7,832 nt of DNA from an uncultured Pseudoflavonifractor sp. GTDB taxonomy: Bacteria > Bacillota_A > Clostridia > Oscillospirales > Oscillospiraceae. Position numbers and translations under genes: made by a program. The notes under the pieces were generated by a model. The model made no database searches, was not told the origin of the DNA, and saw nothing but the letters and a program-made list of their open reading frames with translations. The stretch lies in assembly GCA_947575475.1 (NCBI GenBank), contig CANPNN010000058.1, positions 1-7,832 of the forward strand, written 5' to 3'. Shown piece after piece: positions 1-6,086 of the stretch (positions are counted from its first letter, which is position 1; every line of letters begins with the position of its first letter).

Positions 1-1217
1 CCGTCCTTGTCCAGCATCCGCTCCAGCACCTCCACGTCGGTGGCGATGTCCATGGCCTCGGTGCGGAAGAGCTGGTCCAGCTGCTTCTCAAAGCCCTCCA
101 CCACCTTGTCCATCATCCCCTCGATCCGCTCCTTGGCGGCGGAGATATTCTCCCCCTCCACCCCCTGGGACTCCAACTGGGCGTATGTCCGCAGGAGCTT
201 CAGGGTGGTGGGCAGGTAATAGTTGAGGAACTGGCGCAGCTCGGCGGCCTTGGCCGGGTTCTGCCGCTGGTAGTCCAGGATCTTGCCGGTGATCTCTCCG
301 ATCCGGTCGATCTTCCGGCTCATCTCGTCGTCGGGGATGGCGTCGTTCACCGCCTTGATCTGCCGGAGGATGGCGTCGTCCTCGTCCTCCTTGGGCTGGG
401 CCTTGGGCTTTTCCGCCTCCCGGGCGGGGGCCTCCTCCCGGCGGGGGGCCTCATAGCCCTGGTCGGTGAGCACCAGCCGCCCCGAGGCCCTGTCTATGTA
501 CCCCATGGGCAGGGTCCCGTCGGAGAGCATTTTCTGGAGGTCGGAGAGGACCTTTTTCTCGCTGACCCCGGCGGAGCCTGCCAGGTCGGAGATAAACACG
601 GAGTTCCGGTTGCCGATGACCCCCATATAAAGCCGTTGCCGCCGGCCAAACCGGGTGCGGGACAGGCCGGTCCAGGCCATGGCCAGCCCCGCGCAGAAGA
701 AGCCGAAAAGGGGAAACCAGGTGTCCCAGAAGGCAAGGCCGTAGCTGCTGAGCTCATCCACCAGGGGGATGAGGGTGCAAAAGCTGATCAGGCCGCCCAG
801 GAAGGTGAGGCTTTTCCCGCTCTTGGGCTTGCGGAAGCGCCATCTCTTTCCGGCCCCGCTCTGGGGCTGGGCCCTCTGCGGTCCGGCGGGCGCGCCGCCG
901 TAGGTGTAAGACCGCTGGGCGGCGCCCTGCCCAGCCTTAGCCGCCCCGGCCGGGGCCGCTCCGAAGGAGGCGGGACCCTGGGTCGTTCTCTGGCCCTGAT
1001 ATCCGCTCTGGGCGGCCTGGGGAGGGGGAGTCTGCCGCCGCTGCTGGTCCTGAGAGAACCGGTCGTAGCCCTGCCGCAGGTCCTGCTGGAGCCTGTCGGT
1101 GGGGATGACCACCCCGCCCAGATTCAGGAAAAGAAGGACCATCCCCACCGGCCAAAAAAGGATAAATCCCAGAACGATGGCCCACCAGGGGATATTGGAT
1201 TCTTGTTTGTTGGACAT
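1..1217 (-). CDS. xpaC: XpaC-family membrane protein (5-bromo-4-chloroindolyl phosphate hydrolysis family), C-terminus cut by window edge
   Basis: The reading frame opens at the ATG on 1217-1215 and stays open to the left edge, giving 405 complete codons without a stop. An AGGAGG (1224-1229, minus strand) lies 6 nt upstream. Residues 9-33 form a hydrophobic segment. Residues 55-122 are a Gln/Ala/Gly/Pro-rich linker. Two further hydrophobic stretches follow at 137-153 and 161-185. Residues 194-256 resemble a small winged-helix module (NRNSVFISDLAGSAGVS, then a helix and LVLTDQG). An acidic linker follows, and residues 283-405 match the XpaC/Halogen_Hydrol family, with its FLNYYLPTTLKLL signature at 330-342. 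The family was named for hydrolysis of an indolyl phosphate dye in Bacillus; its true role is unknown. Bacillus XpaC is about half this length, so the N-terminal half is an extension. In many Firmicutes a TelA-like gene lies just downstream, which here would be outside the window (inference). Family assignment is good; function is not established. Confidence 0.85.
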   Translation of the reverse strand, partial: MSNKQESNIPWWAIVLGFILFWPVGMVLLFLNLGGVVIPTDRLQQDLRQGYDRFSQDQQRRQTPPPQAAQSGYQGQRTTQGPASFGAAPAGAAKAGQGAAQRSYTYGGAPAGPQRAQPQSGAGKRWRFRKPKSGKSLTFLGGLISFCTLIPLVDELSSYGLAFWDTWFPLFGFFCAGLAMAWTGLSRTRFGRRQRLYMGVIGNRNSVFISDLAGSAGVSEKKVLSDLQKMLSDGTLPMGYIDRASGRLVLTDQGYEAPRREEAPAREAEKPKAQPKEDEDDAILRQIKAVNDAIPDDEMSRKIDRIGEITGKILDYQRQNPAKAAELRQFLNYYLPTTLKLLRTYAQLESQGVEGENISAAKERIEGMMDKVVEGFEKQLDQLFRTEAMDIATDVEVLERMLDKD

Positions 1218-1223
1218 ACCGAG

Positions 1224-1229
1224 CCTCCT
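1224..1229 (-). promoter_or_regulatory. Ribosome binding site of the xpaC-family gene
   Basis: AGGAGG on the minus strand ends 6 nt before the ATG at 1217. It is a near-ideal Shine-Dalgarno sequence and supports this start for the left-edge gene. Confidence 0.85.
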
Positions 1230-1269
1230 GCTGTAATGAATGAAATCCGCGCAAATCCATACTCTACTT

Positions 1270-1298
1270 ACTATACAACGATTCTCACCGATTGTAAA
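1270..1298 (-). promoter_or_regulatory. Sigma-A-type promoter of the xpaC-family gene
   Basis: Read on the minus strand, TTTACA (1298-1293) and TATAGT (1275-1270) are separated by exactly 17 nt. Each hexamer matches its consensus at five of six positions. The start codon lies about 53 nt beyond the -10 box, leaving a short leader that contains the AGGAGG. Its -35 box lies 43 nt from that of the divergent promoter. Confidence 0.75.
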
Positions 1299-1341
1299 GA
1301 AAAAACCATTCCGGAAAATTCAGGATATAACCGTTCTGTTC

Positions 1342-1370
1342 TTGATTTTTGTGGGGGAAACCCGTATAAT
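1342..1370 (+). promoter_or_regulatory. Sigma-A-type promoter of the vanW-family gene
   Basis: TTGATT (1342-1347) and a perfect TATAAT (1365-1370) are separated by 17 nt. The expected start of transcription is near 1377, about 47 nt before the ATG at 1424. A GGAG at 1411-1414 sits 9 nt before that ATG. This promoter and the minus-strand one share a 206-bp divergent intergenic region. Confidence 0.8.
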
Positions 1371-1423
1371 AGCACCATATCTTGTGTTGCCTGCCAATGT
1401 GGACTTTCTTGGAGTGATGATAG

Positions 1424-3304
1424 ATGGAAGAACAAAACAACAGCAAGCGGGTCCCTGAGGACTCCGACCGGAAAAGAAGGATAGCCGCCCTCATCGCCGT
1501 GGGGGCGGCGGCCGTCCTGCTCCTGGGGGGCTATGTGGGTCTGTGCGCATACGCCGGGAACGGCGGGGGCCGGATGGCCCCCAACACCCTCATCGGCGGG
1601 GTGGAGGTGGGGAGCCTGCCTGTGGAGGAGGCCGTCTCCACCCTGGACGCCGCCCTCCAGCAGCGGCTTTCTGCCCTGGAGGTGGATTTCTACTGCCAGG
1701 GGAACCGGTACAGCGTTCCCGGAACGGAGTTCTCCTATGACGCAGAGGGGCTGGTGAAAAGCGTATCCCCCGGGGAAGTGCCCTTCCTGGCCCGGGGCGT
1801 CCGCTTTTTGGGGGGGATGCTGGGCCGGAACGGGACCCCGGTGTCCCTGACCCTGGACCATCTGCCCGGAGAGGTGAAACGGGCCGCCCTGGAGTGCGGG
1901 GACAAGGACGCCCAGACCTCATGGGACATCCGGGATACCGCCGTGGTGTTCACCAAGGGCCGGACAGGCCGCAGCGTGGATACGGCGGGGCTTCTTCCCG
2001 CCCTCACCCAGTGGGCGGACCGGCTTCTCAACGGCTTTGGGGAGGGGGGAGATCCCCCCACGGCCGATATCACCATAGCCCCCCCTGCCGAGCCTGATTT
2101 TGAGGCCATCCGCCAAGAGCTGTACGCCGAGGTGGCCGAGGCCTATCTGGACCGGGAGACCCTGGAGATCGTCCCCTCAATAACGGGGAAAGACCTGGAC
2201 GTGGAGGCGGCCCAGTCCGCCCTGGACCGGGCGGAGGAGGGCCAGAGCTTTCGGGTGGAGCTGGCCGTTACCGAGCCGGAAATTACCACCGAGGCCCTGC
2301 GTGAGATGCTGGTCCGGGATGTGCTGGGAGAGGCCACCACCCGGGTCACAGGCACGGCTGACCGGAAGATGAACGTGGGGGTGGCGGCGGAGTTTATCAA
2401 CGGGACCGTCCTGTTCCCCGGGGAGGAATTCTCCTTCAATCAGAAGTGCAGCCCTTATACCGAGGCCAATGGCTACGGAAAAGCTACCGCTTACGTCAAC
2501 GGCCTGAGCAAGGACACGGTGGCGGGGGGGATCTGTCAGGCCAGCTCCACCCTCTATTGGGCCAGCCTCATGGCCAATCTGGAGACGGTGGAGCGGTACG
2601 CCCACCGCTACGAGCCCAGCTATGTGCGGGGGGGCCTGGACGCCACAGTCTACGGCGACTATGGCGAGGAGGGGAGCCTGGACTTCCGTTTCAAAAACAA
2701 TACCCAGTATCCCATCAAGATCGAGGTCTCCATGGACAGTAAGAACTATATCCTTGTGACCATCCGGGGTACCGACGTCACCGGGATCCACGGGCAGCCA
2801 TACTCCACCAACCGGGAGGTGACCAAGCCCTACGAGACCATCTACCAGGCCGACGCCTCCATCCCTCAGGGCACCACCCAGAAGGACCCGGAGCGGACAG
2901 GCTACAACGCCGTCACCATCGACACCTACCAGAAGCTGGTGGACGCCGACGGTAAAGTGGTGTCGGAGGAGCTGCTCTACCAGACCAAATATAAGCTCCG
3001 CAACGAGGTCATCCTCTTTAACCCCGCCGACCTGGAGTTGTGGGGCATCGACCCCTTCACCGGCATCCGGACCGAGCCTACCCCGGCCCCGGAGGAGCCG
3101 GTGGAGAGCGGAGATCCGTCCGTAAGCCCCTCCCCGGAGGAGAGCGGCGCTCCGGTCGACACTCCCGATCCTATCCTGCCTCCGGATATGGGCGGAGACC
3201 CCATCCTTCCGCCGGGTGAGGAGACTCCGCCCCCGGCGGAGGACAGTGTCCCCCCCGCCCTGCCCATGATCCCGCCCCCAGGCACCATTGTGGTGGGGCA
3301 GTAA
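1424..3304 (+). CDS. VanW-family membrane-anchored protein with PG-binding-type repeats, G5-like domain and proline-rich tail
   Basis: This 626-residue protein starts at an ATG with GGAG 9 nt upstream. After a basic stretch (RKRR, 16-19), residues 20-44 form one hydrophobic membrane anchor, which would put the rest outside the cell. Residues about 55-290 look like two copies of the PG_binding_4-type domain that usually precedes VanW. The VanW domain spans about 305-435, with the conserved FPGEEFSF (331-338) and GGICQASSTLY (368-378). Residues about 466-530 resemble a G5 domain, with the characteristic DGKVVSEE (508-515). Residues 551-626 are a Pro/Glu/Ser-rich tail holding two DPILPP copies. 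VanW is named from vancomycin-resistance clusters, but most homologues lie outside them and their biochemistry is unknown; no vanH/A/X genes are present here. It probably shares a transcript with the DUF2461 gene 22 nt downstream. Confidence 0.93.
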   Translation: MEEQNNSKRVPEDSDRKRRIAALIAVGAAAVLLLGGYVGLCAYAGNGGGRMAPNTLIGGVEVGSLPVEEAVSTLDAALQQRLSALEVDFYCQGNRYSVPGTEFSYDAEGLVKSVSPGEVPFLARGVRFLGGMLGRNGTPVSLTLDHLPGEVKRAALECGDKDAQTSWDIRDTAVVFTKGRTGRSVDTAGLLPALTQWADRLLNGFGEGGDPPTADITIAPPAEPDFEAIRQELYAEVAEAYLDRETLEIVPSITGKDLDVEAAQSALDRAEEGQSFRVELAVTEPEITTEALREMLVRDVLGEATTRVTGTADRKMNVGVAAEFINGTVLFPGEEFSFNQKCSPYTEANGYGKATAYVNGLSKDTVAGGICQASSTLYWASLMANLETVERYAHRYEPSYVRGGLDATVYGDYGEEGSLDFRFKNNTQYPIKIEVSMDSKNYILVTIRGTDVTGIHGQPYSTNREVTKPYETIYQADASIPQGTTQKDPERTGYNAVTIDTYQKLVDADGKVVSEELLYQTKYKLRNEVILFNPADLELWGIDPFTGIRTEPTPAPEEPVESGDPSVSPSPEESGAPVDTPDPILPPDMGGDPILPPGEETPPPAEDSVPPALPMIPPPGTIVVGQ

Positions 3305-3310
3305 AGCCGC

Positions 3311-3317
3311 AAAGGAG
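3311..3317 (+). promoter_or_regulatory. Ribosome binding site that decides the DUF2461 start
   Basis: AAAGGAG lies 9 nt before the ATG at 3327. The frame also has an in-frame ATG at 3288, but that one lies inside the end of the vanW-family gene and would add 13 residues that do not match the family. The 3327 start is therefore preferred. Confidence 0.75.
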
Positions 3318-3326
3318 AGAAAGAGA

Positions 3327-4010
3327 ATGAGCTTTCAGGGTTTTGACCCCGCGGTGGTGGATTTTATGTGGGGCCTTCGTTTCAACAACTCCCGGGAGTG
3401 GTTCGAGCCCCGGAAAGCGGAGTATAAAGCGGTGTTTGAGACCCCCATGAAGGAGCTGAACCGGGACCTCTACGCCGCCTTCTCGGACAAGCATCAGGAC
3501 CTGACCCTGGTGAGCCGGGTCAGCCGGATCTACCGGGACGCCAGAAGGCTTTTTGGCCGCGGACCATACAAGGACCACCTGTGGCTCACTGTCTCAGCTC
3601 CCGCCGAGCGGTGGTCCTGCCAGCCGGTGTTCTGGTTTGAGCTGACTCCCGAGGGATACAGCTACGGCCTGGGTTACTGGATGGCCCAGGCTCTCACCAT
3701 GGCCAAGTTCCGCGCCCGGATGGACCGGGACCCCAAAACCATGGAGAAGCTGGCCCGCCAGATTCAGAAGCAGAAGACCTTCCAACTGACGGGGGAGGAG
3801 TTCAAAAAGCTCCGCCCCGCCCCCAGTAAGATTTTGGACCCCTGGTATAACAAGAAGGGAGGCTTCTCCCTGAGCTGCGAGCGGGAGCATGACGAGCTCC
3901 TCTGGTCCCCGGACCTGCCGGGGCATATCCTGAACGAGTGGGAAAAGCTGGTCCCCCTGTTCCGGTACCTGTCCACCCTGGACGGGGATCCGGACCCCAG
4001 AGAGCAGTGA
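3327..4010 (+). CDS. DUF2461 family protein
   Basis: The 227-residue product matches DUF2461 (TIGR02453-type), a widespread family of about 210-230 residues with no known activity. Typical marks are the N-terminal NNSREWFEPRKAEY (20-33), the arginine-rich RVSRIYRDARRLFGRGPYK (64-82, the family's 'R-x-x-RD-x-R-x-x-x-x-x-PYK' region), a Phe/Tyr-rich strand WFELTPEGYSYGLGYWM (103-119), and the C-terminal DLPGHILNEWEKLVPLFRYL (196-215). There is no signal peptide or membrane segment, so it is likely cytoplasmic. It starts 22 nt after the vanW-family stop with no terminator or promoter between, so the two are probably one operon. A strong terminator follows 8 nt after its stop codon. Family assignment is firm; a role with VanW is only an inference from position. 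Confidence 0.9.
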   Translation: MSFQGFDPAVVDFMWGLRFNNSREWFEPRKAEYKAVFETPMKELNRDLYAAFSDKHQDLTLVSRVSRIYRDARRLFGRGPYKDHLWLTVSAPAERWSCQPVFWFELTPEGYSYGLGYWMAQALTMAKFRARMDRDPKTMEKLARQIQKQKTFQLTGEEFKKLRPAPSKILDPWYNKKGGFSLSCEREHDELLWSPDLPGHILNEWEKLVPLFRYLSTLDGDPDPREQ

Positions 4011-4017
4011 GCAGAGT

Positions 4018-4048
4018 AAAGTCCGCGCCGGAAAGCGCGGACTTTTTT
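4018..4048 (+). terminator. Rho-independent terminator after the vanW-DUF2461 unit
   Basis: AAAGTCCGCGC (4018-4028) pairs perfectly with GCGCGGACTTT (4035-4045) around a 6-nt loop (CGGAAA). A run of six T (4043-4048) follows the GC core. It lies 8 nt after the DUF2461 stop. Confidence 0.92.
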
Positions 4049-4104
4049 GCTGCAAAAGGAACAAAAACAGCGCTGAAATTTATTTTTTAAATTATTTTTT
4101 TCCC

Positions 4105-4133
4105 TTGCAGAAAAAGTTATATGGTCCTATCCT
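4105..4133 (+). promoter_or_regulatory. Probable promoter of the C45 hydrolase gene
   Basis: TTGCAG (4105-4110) and TATCCT (4128-4133) are separated by 17 nt. The sequence just upstream (4077-4100) is almost pure A/T, which could act as an UP element. The -10 box is imperfect, so this is a moderate call. Its position between a terminator and a new gene supports it. Confidence 0.5.
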
Positions 4134-4140
4134 TTTTTTG

Positions 4141-4152
4141 GGGCGGCCGCCC
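4141..4152 (+). repeat. 12-bp perfect GC palindrome at the predicted transcription start
   Basis: GGGCGGCCGCCC is its own reverse complement. It lies 7 nt after the predicted -10 box and 8 nt before the AGGAGG of the C45 hydrolase gene. It could be an operator, or a hairpin at the 5' end of the message, or chance in GC-rich DNA. Confidence 0.5.
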
Positions 4153-4160
4153 ACAAGAAA

Positions 4161-4166
4161 AGGAGG
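4161..4166 (+). promoter_or_regulatory. Ribosome binding site of the C45 hydrolase gene
   Basis: AGGAGG lies 7 nt before the ATG at 4174. It rules out the longer in-frame start at 4105, which lies inside the predicted -35 box. Confidence 0.88.
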
Positions 4167-4173
4167 AATTGAA

Positions 4174-5181
4174 ATGGACCATATCAGTCTGCGGGGGACT
4201 CACTATGAAGCGGGGCTTCAATGGGGGAGGACTTTGGCAAAGCGGGGATATTTTTTGCTGGCGGAGCTTCCCTTCCCCCTCACCCGGGAGAGGAGGGATT
4301 TTGGCTCCGCCTGCCTTCCCATCTACCAGGCCTGCTTTCCGGAGATATTGGAGGAGATCGAGGGTCTTGCGTTGGGCCAGAGCTGTCCGGCGGAGGAACT
4401 GCAGGCCGTGCTGTTCAGTATGTACGCCTTGCCCCCTGCCTGCCATTGCTCCTGCTTTGCCGTCTCGGCGGGGGGACAGACCCTTTTGGGGCGCAACAGT
4501 GACTTTTGGACCGCGCTTGAGGACCGGAACCTGAATGTGCGCTATGAATTTTCCGGGGGAGCCTACAGTTTTACGGGAAATACCACCGCCTTTTTGGAGA
4601 TGGAGGACGGGGTCAACAGCAGGGCGCTGGCGGCAGGGCTGACGGCGGTGGCCCCGGCCGCGGTAAAGCCGGGGCTCAACGCCGGAATGCTGGTGCGCTA
4701 TATTCTGGAAAAGTGCGAAAATGTGTCCCAGGGCCTAAAGGCTCTGGAGACTTTGCCCATCGCCTCGGCCCAGACCATCACTCTGGCGGATGGGAGCGGA
4801 AATACCGCGGTGGCGGAGTGCTGTGCCGGGGGGCGGCGGGTGATCCGTCCCACGGGGGAGCGTCCCTTCGTATATGCGGTCAATCGCTTTATGACGGAGG
4901 AGATGCGTCCCCTTCAGGCGGCGGGGGTGGACGACTGGCGGTCGGGGGAGCGCCGCGGGACGTTGGAAAGGGCGCTCTGTCTTCGCCGGGGCCCTTTGGA
5001 TATTTTCGCCGCCCAGGCGCTGCTGGCGGGGAAGGAGGGGTTCCTGTGCCAGGAGGACCGCTCTGCCGGAAAAGGCACGGTGTGGTCGGTGGTGTATGAC
5101 CTGACCGGAAGAGAGATCTACCGGGCCGAGGGGGATCCCTCCCGCGTCCCCTTTTGCCTGGACGACAGCTTTTCTTTTTGA
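4174..5181 (+). CDS. C45-type autoproteolytic acyltransferase/hydrolase (Ntn cysteine hydrolase)
   Basis: The start at 4174 is set by AGGAGG (4161-4166) 7 nt upstream; an in-frame ATG at 4105 lies within the promoter. The 335-residue product fits the C45/acyl-CoA:6-aminopenicillanate acyltransferase group, related to choloylglycine hydrolases. These cleave linear amide bonds with an N-terminal cysteine exposed by self-cleavage. The likely nucleophile is Cys92 in CHCSCFAV (90-97). It is followed by GRNSDF (106-111), whose Arg107 and Asp110 correspond to the catalytic-pocket Arg and Asp of choloylglycine hydrolase. EDGVNSRALAAGLTA (144-158) is the usual 'DG-x-N-x-x-GLA-x-G' stretch. Cleavage before Cys92 would give chains of about 91 and 244 residues. 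There is no signal peptide, so the enzyme is probably cytoplasmic. The substrate cannot be told from sequence. By my count 12 of its 17 Phe codons are TTT, against 6 of 16 in the vanW-family gene, a modest difference in codon use. Confidence 0.85.
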   Translation: MDHISLRGTHYEAGLQWGRTLAKRGYFLLAELPFPLTRERRDFGSACLPIYQACFPEILEEIEGLALGQSCPAEELQAVLFSMYALPPACHCSCFAVSAGGQTLLGRNSDFWTALEDRNLNVRYEFSGGAYSFTGNTTAFLEMEDGVNSRALAAGLTAVAPAAVKPGLNAGMLVRYILEKCENVSQGLKALETLPIASAQTITLADGSGNTAVAECCAGGRRVIRPTGERPFVYAVNRFMTEEMRPLQAAGVDDWRSGERRGTLERALCLRRGPLDIFAAQALLAGKEGFLCQEDRSAGKGTVWSVVYDLTGREIYRAEGDPSRVPFCLDDSFSF

Positions 5182-5264
5182 GCCGTTTTGGAACAAATTT
5201 CCTACAAAAAATCCGTTCGCCCGGACATACTGACCATGAGAATGAATGGAAGGGCGGTAGGAAA

Positions 5265-5990
5265 GTGGAACAGCAAAAAAAATCGGCCATTCTCATGCTG
5301 GCCCTGTCCCTTCTGCTGGGGGCGATCATCAGGGGACAGCCCCCGGCTGTCCTTTCGGCGGATGGTCCCGCCCAAATCGAGACCGACCGCCCCCTCATCG
5401 CCCTCACCTTCGACGACGGCCCCCGCCGCTCCACCACGGAGACGCTGCTGGACGGCCTGGCGGAGCGGGGGGTGAAGGCCACCTTTTTCCTGGTGGGAGA
5501 GATGATCCCCGGCTGTGAGGACCTGATCCGGCGGATGGCGGAGGAGGGCCACCAGATCGGCACCCACTCCTATGACCACGTATACCTCACCGGCCTTAAC
5601 GCCGCCGACTTCGCCCGCCAGGTGGACCGGACCGAGACCCTTCTAAGCGAGCTTTTGGGCGGCGGCAACTTTGCCCTCCGTCCCCCCTACGGCATGATCG
5701 ACAACGGGGTGGAAAAACGCTGTGACAGCCCCCTCATTCTCTGGTCCATTGACCCGGAGGACTGGGACGACAAGAACGTGGAGCGCATTGTAAACCACAT
5801 CGTCTCCCAGGCCCAGGACGGAGACATCATCCTGCTCCACGATATTTACCCCAGCTCGGTGGAGGCCGCTCTCCGGACGGTGGATGCCCTCCACCAGAAG
5901 GGTTTCCTCTTTGTGACGGTGGAGGAGCTGGCCAGCCAGCGCCATGTGGAACTGAAGCCGGGGGAGACCTACCGGCACTTTTATCCCTAA
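5265..5990 (+). CDS. Polysaccharide deacetylase (CE4, NodB homology domain), membrane-anchored or secreted
   Basis: The product removes N- or O-acetyl groups from a surface polysaccharide, probably peptidoglycan, outside the cell. I favour the GTG at 5265 (241 residues). It puts a basic N-terminus (MEQQKK) directly before a hydrophobic segment at 7-22, and no ATG in this frame lies nearby. The next in-frame ATG upstream, 5154, overlaps the previous gene by 28 nt and has no binding site. All five CE4 motifs are intact: TFDDGP (48-53) with catalytic base Asp50 and metal ligand Asp51; HSYDH (101-105) with ligands His101 and His105; RPPYG (139-143); DPEDW (163-167); and LLHD (190-193) with His192. 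The domain covers about 43-222. At this length it is close to a bare NodB domain with no extra wall-binding module. There is no terminator between it and the C45 hydrolase gene 83 nt upstream, so read-through is likely. Confidence 0.92.
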   Translation: MEQQKKSAILMLALSLLLGAIIRGQPPAVLSADGPAQIETDRPLIALTFDDGPRRSTTETLLDGLAERGVKATFFLVGEMIPGCEDLIRRMAEEGHQIGTHSYDHVYLTGLNAADFARQVDRTETLLSELLGGGNFALRPPYGMIDNGVEKRCDSPLILWSIDPEDWDDKNVERIVNHIVSQAQDGDIILLHDIYPSSVEAALRTVDALHQKGFLFVTVEELASQRHVELKPGETYRHFYP

Positions 5991-6000
5991 TCATTACAAA

Positions 6001-6023
6001 TTGATGAAACTTCTTCAAATCAA
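6001..6023 (+). repeat. Imperfect inverted repeat next to the -35 box
   Basis: TTGAT (6001-6005) pairs with ATCAA (6019-6023), and inside it GAA (6006-6008) pairs with TTC (6014-6016) across a 5-nt loop, with a 2-nt bulge. No T-run follows, so it is a poor terminator. It abuts the -35 box at 6025 and could be a regulator site. AT-rich chance pairing is equally possible. Confidence 0.3.
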
Positions 6024-6024
6024 G

Positions 6025-6053
6025 TTGACGATAACGGGGGAAGCGTGTAAAAT
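6025..6053 (+). promoter_or_regulatory. Sigma-A-type promoter of the zinc-ribbon/Big_2 gene
   Basis: TTGACG (6025-6030) and TAAAAT (6048-6053) are separated by 17 nt, each one base from consensus. The gene's ATG lies 33 nt beyond the -10 box, after an AGGAGG at 6074-6079 with 7-nt spacing. This makes the gene its own transcription unit. Confidence 0.8.
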
Positions 6054-6086
6054 AAGGGAGGAAGAAAACGAACAGGAGGGACTGCC

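Noticed and set aside
636..1484. Long plus-strand open frame of 282 codons
   Set aside because: It lies antisense to the xpaC-family gene, crosses the divergent promoter region and enters the vanW-family gene. Its residues are low-complexity Gly/Ala/Pro-rich without a domain. It is a by-product of GC-rich coding DNA on the other strand.
1271..1861. Minus-strand open frame of 196 codons opposite the vanW-family gene
   Set aside because: It shows no family pattern, has no ribosome binding site and covers both promoters. The plus-strand gene explains the region fully.
2177..2791. Minus-strand open frame of 204 codons
   Set aside because: It is antisense to the VanW domain, whose motifs are intact on the plus strand.
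1424..3304. Vancomycin-resistance cluster suggested by the VanW name
   Set aside because: No vanR/S, vanH, ligase or vanX/Y genes are near. VanW-family proteins with PG-binding and G5 domains are common in Clostridia without resistance clusters.
5246..5260. Four-codon open frame (ATG to TAG) just before the deacetylase start, as a leader peptide
   Set aside because: It has no ribosome binding site, no attenuator-like structure follows, and such mini-frames are expected by chance.
5182..5264. Terminator or promoter between the C45 hydrolase and the deacetylase
   Set aside because: Only a 4-bp stem (TCCG/CGGA) without a T-run and no hexamer pair with proper spacing could be found.
4889..5563. 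Minus-strand open frame of 224 codons across two genes
   Set aside because: It is Arg/Pro/Ser-rich with no recognisable domain and is antisense to the end of the C45 hydrolase and the start of the deacetylase.
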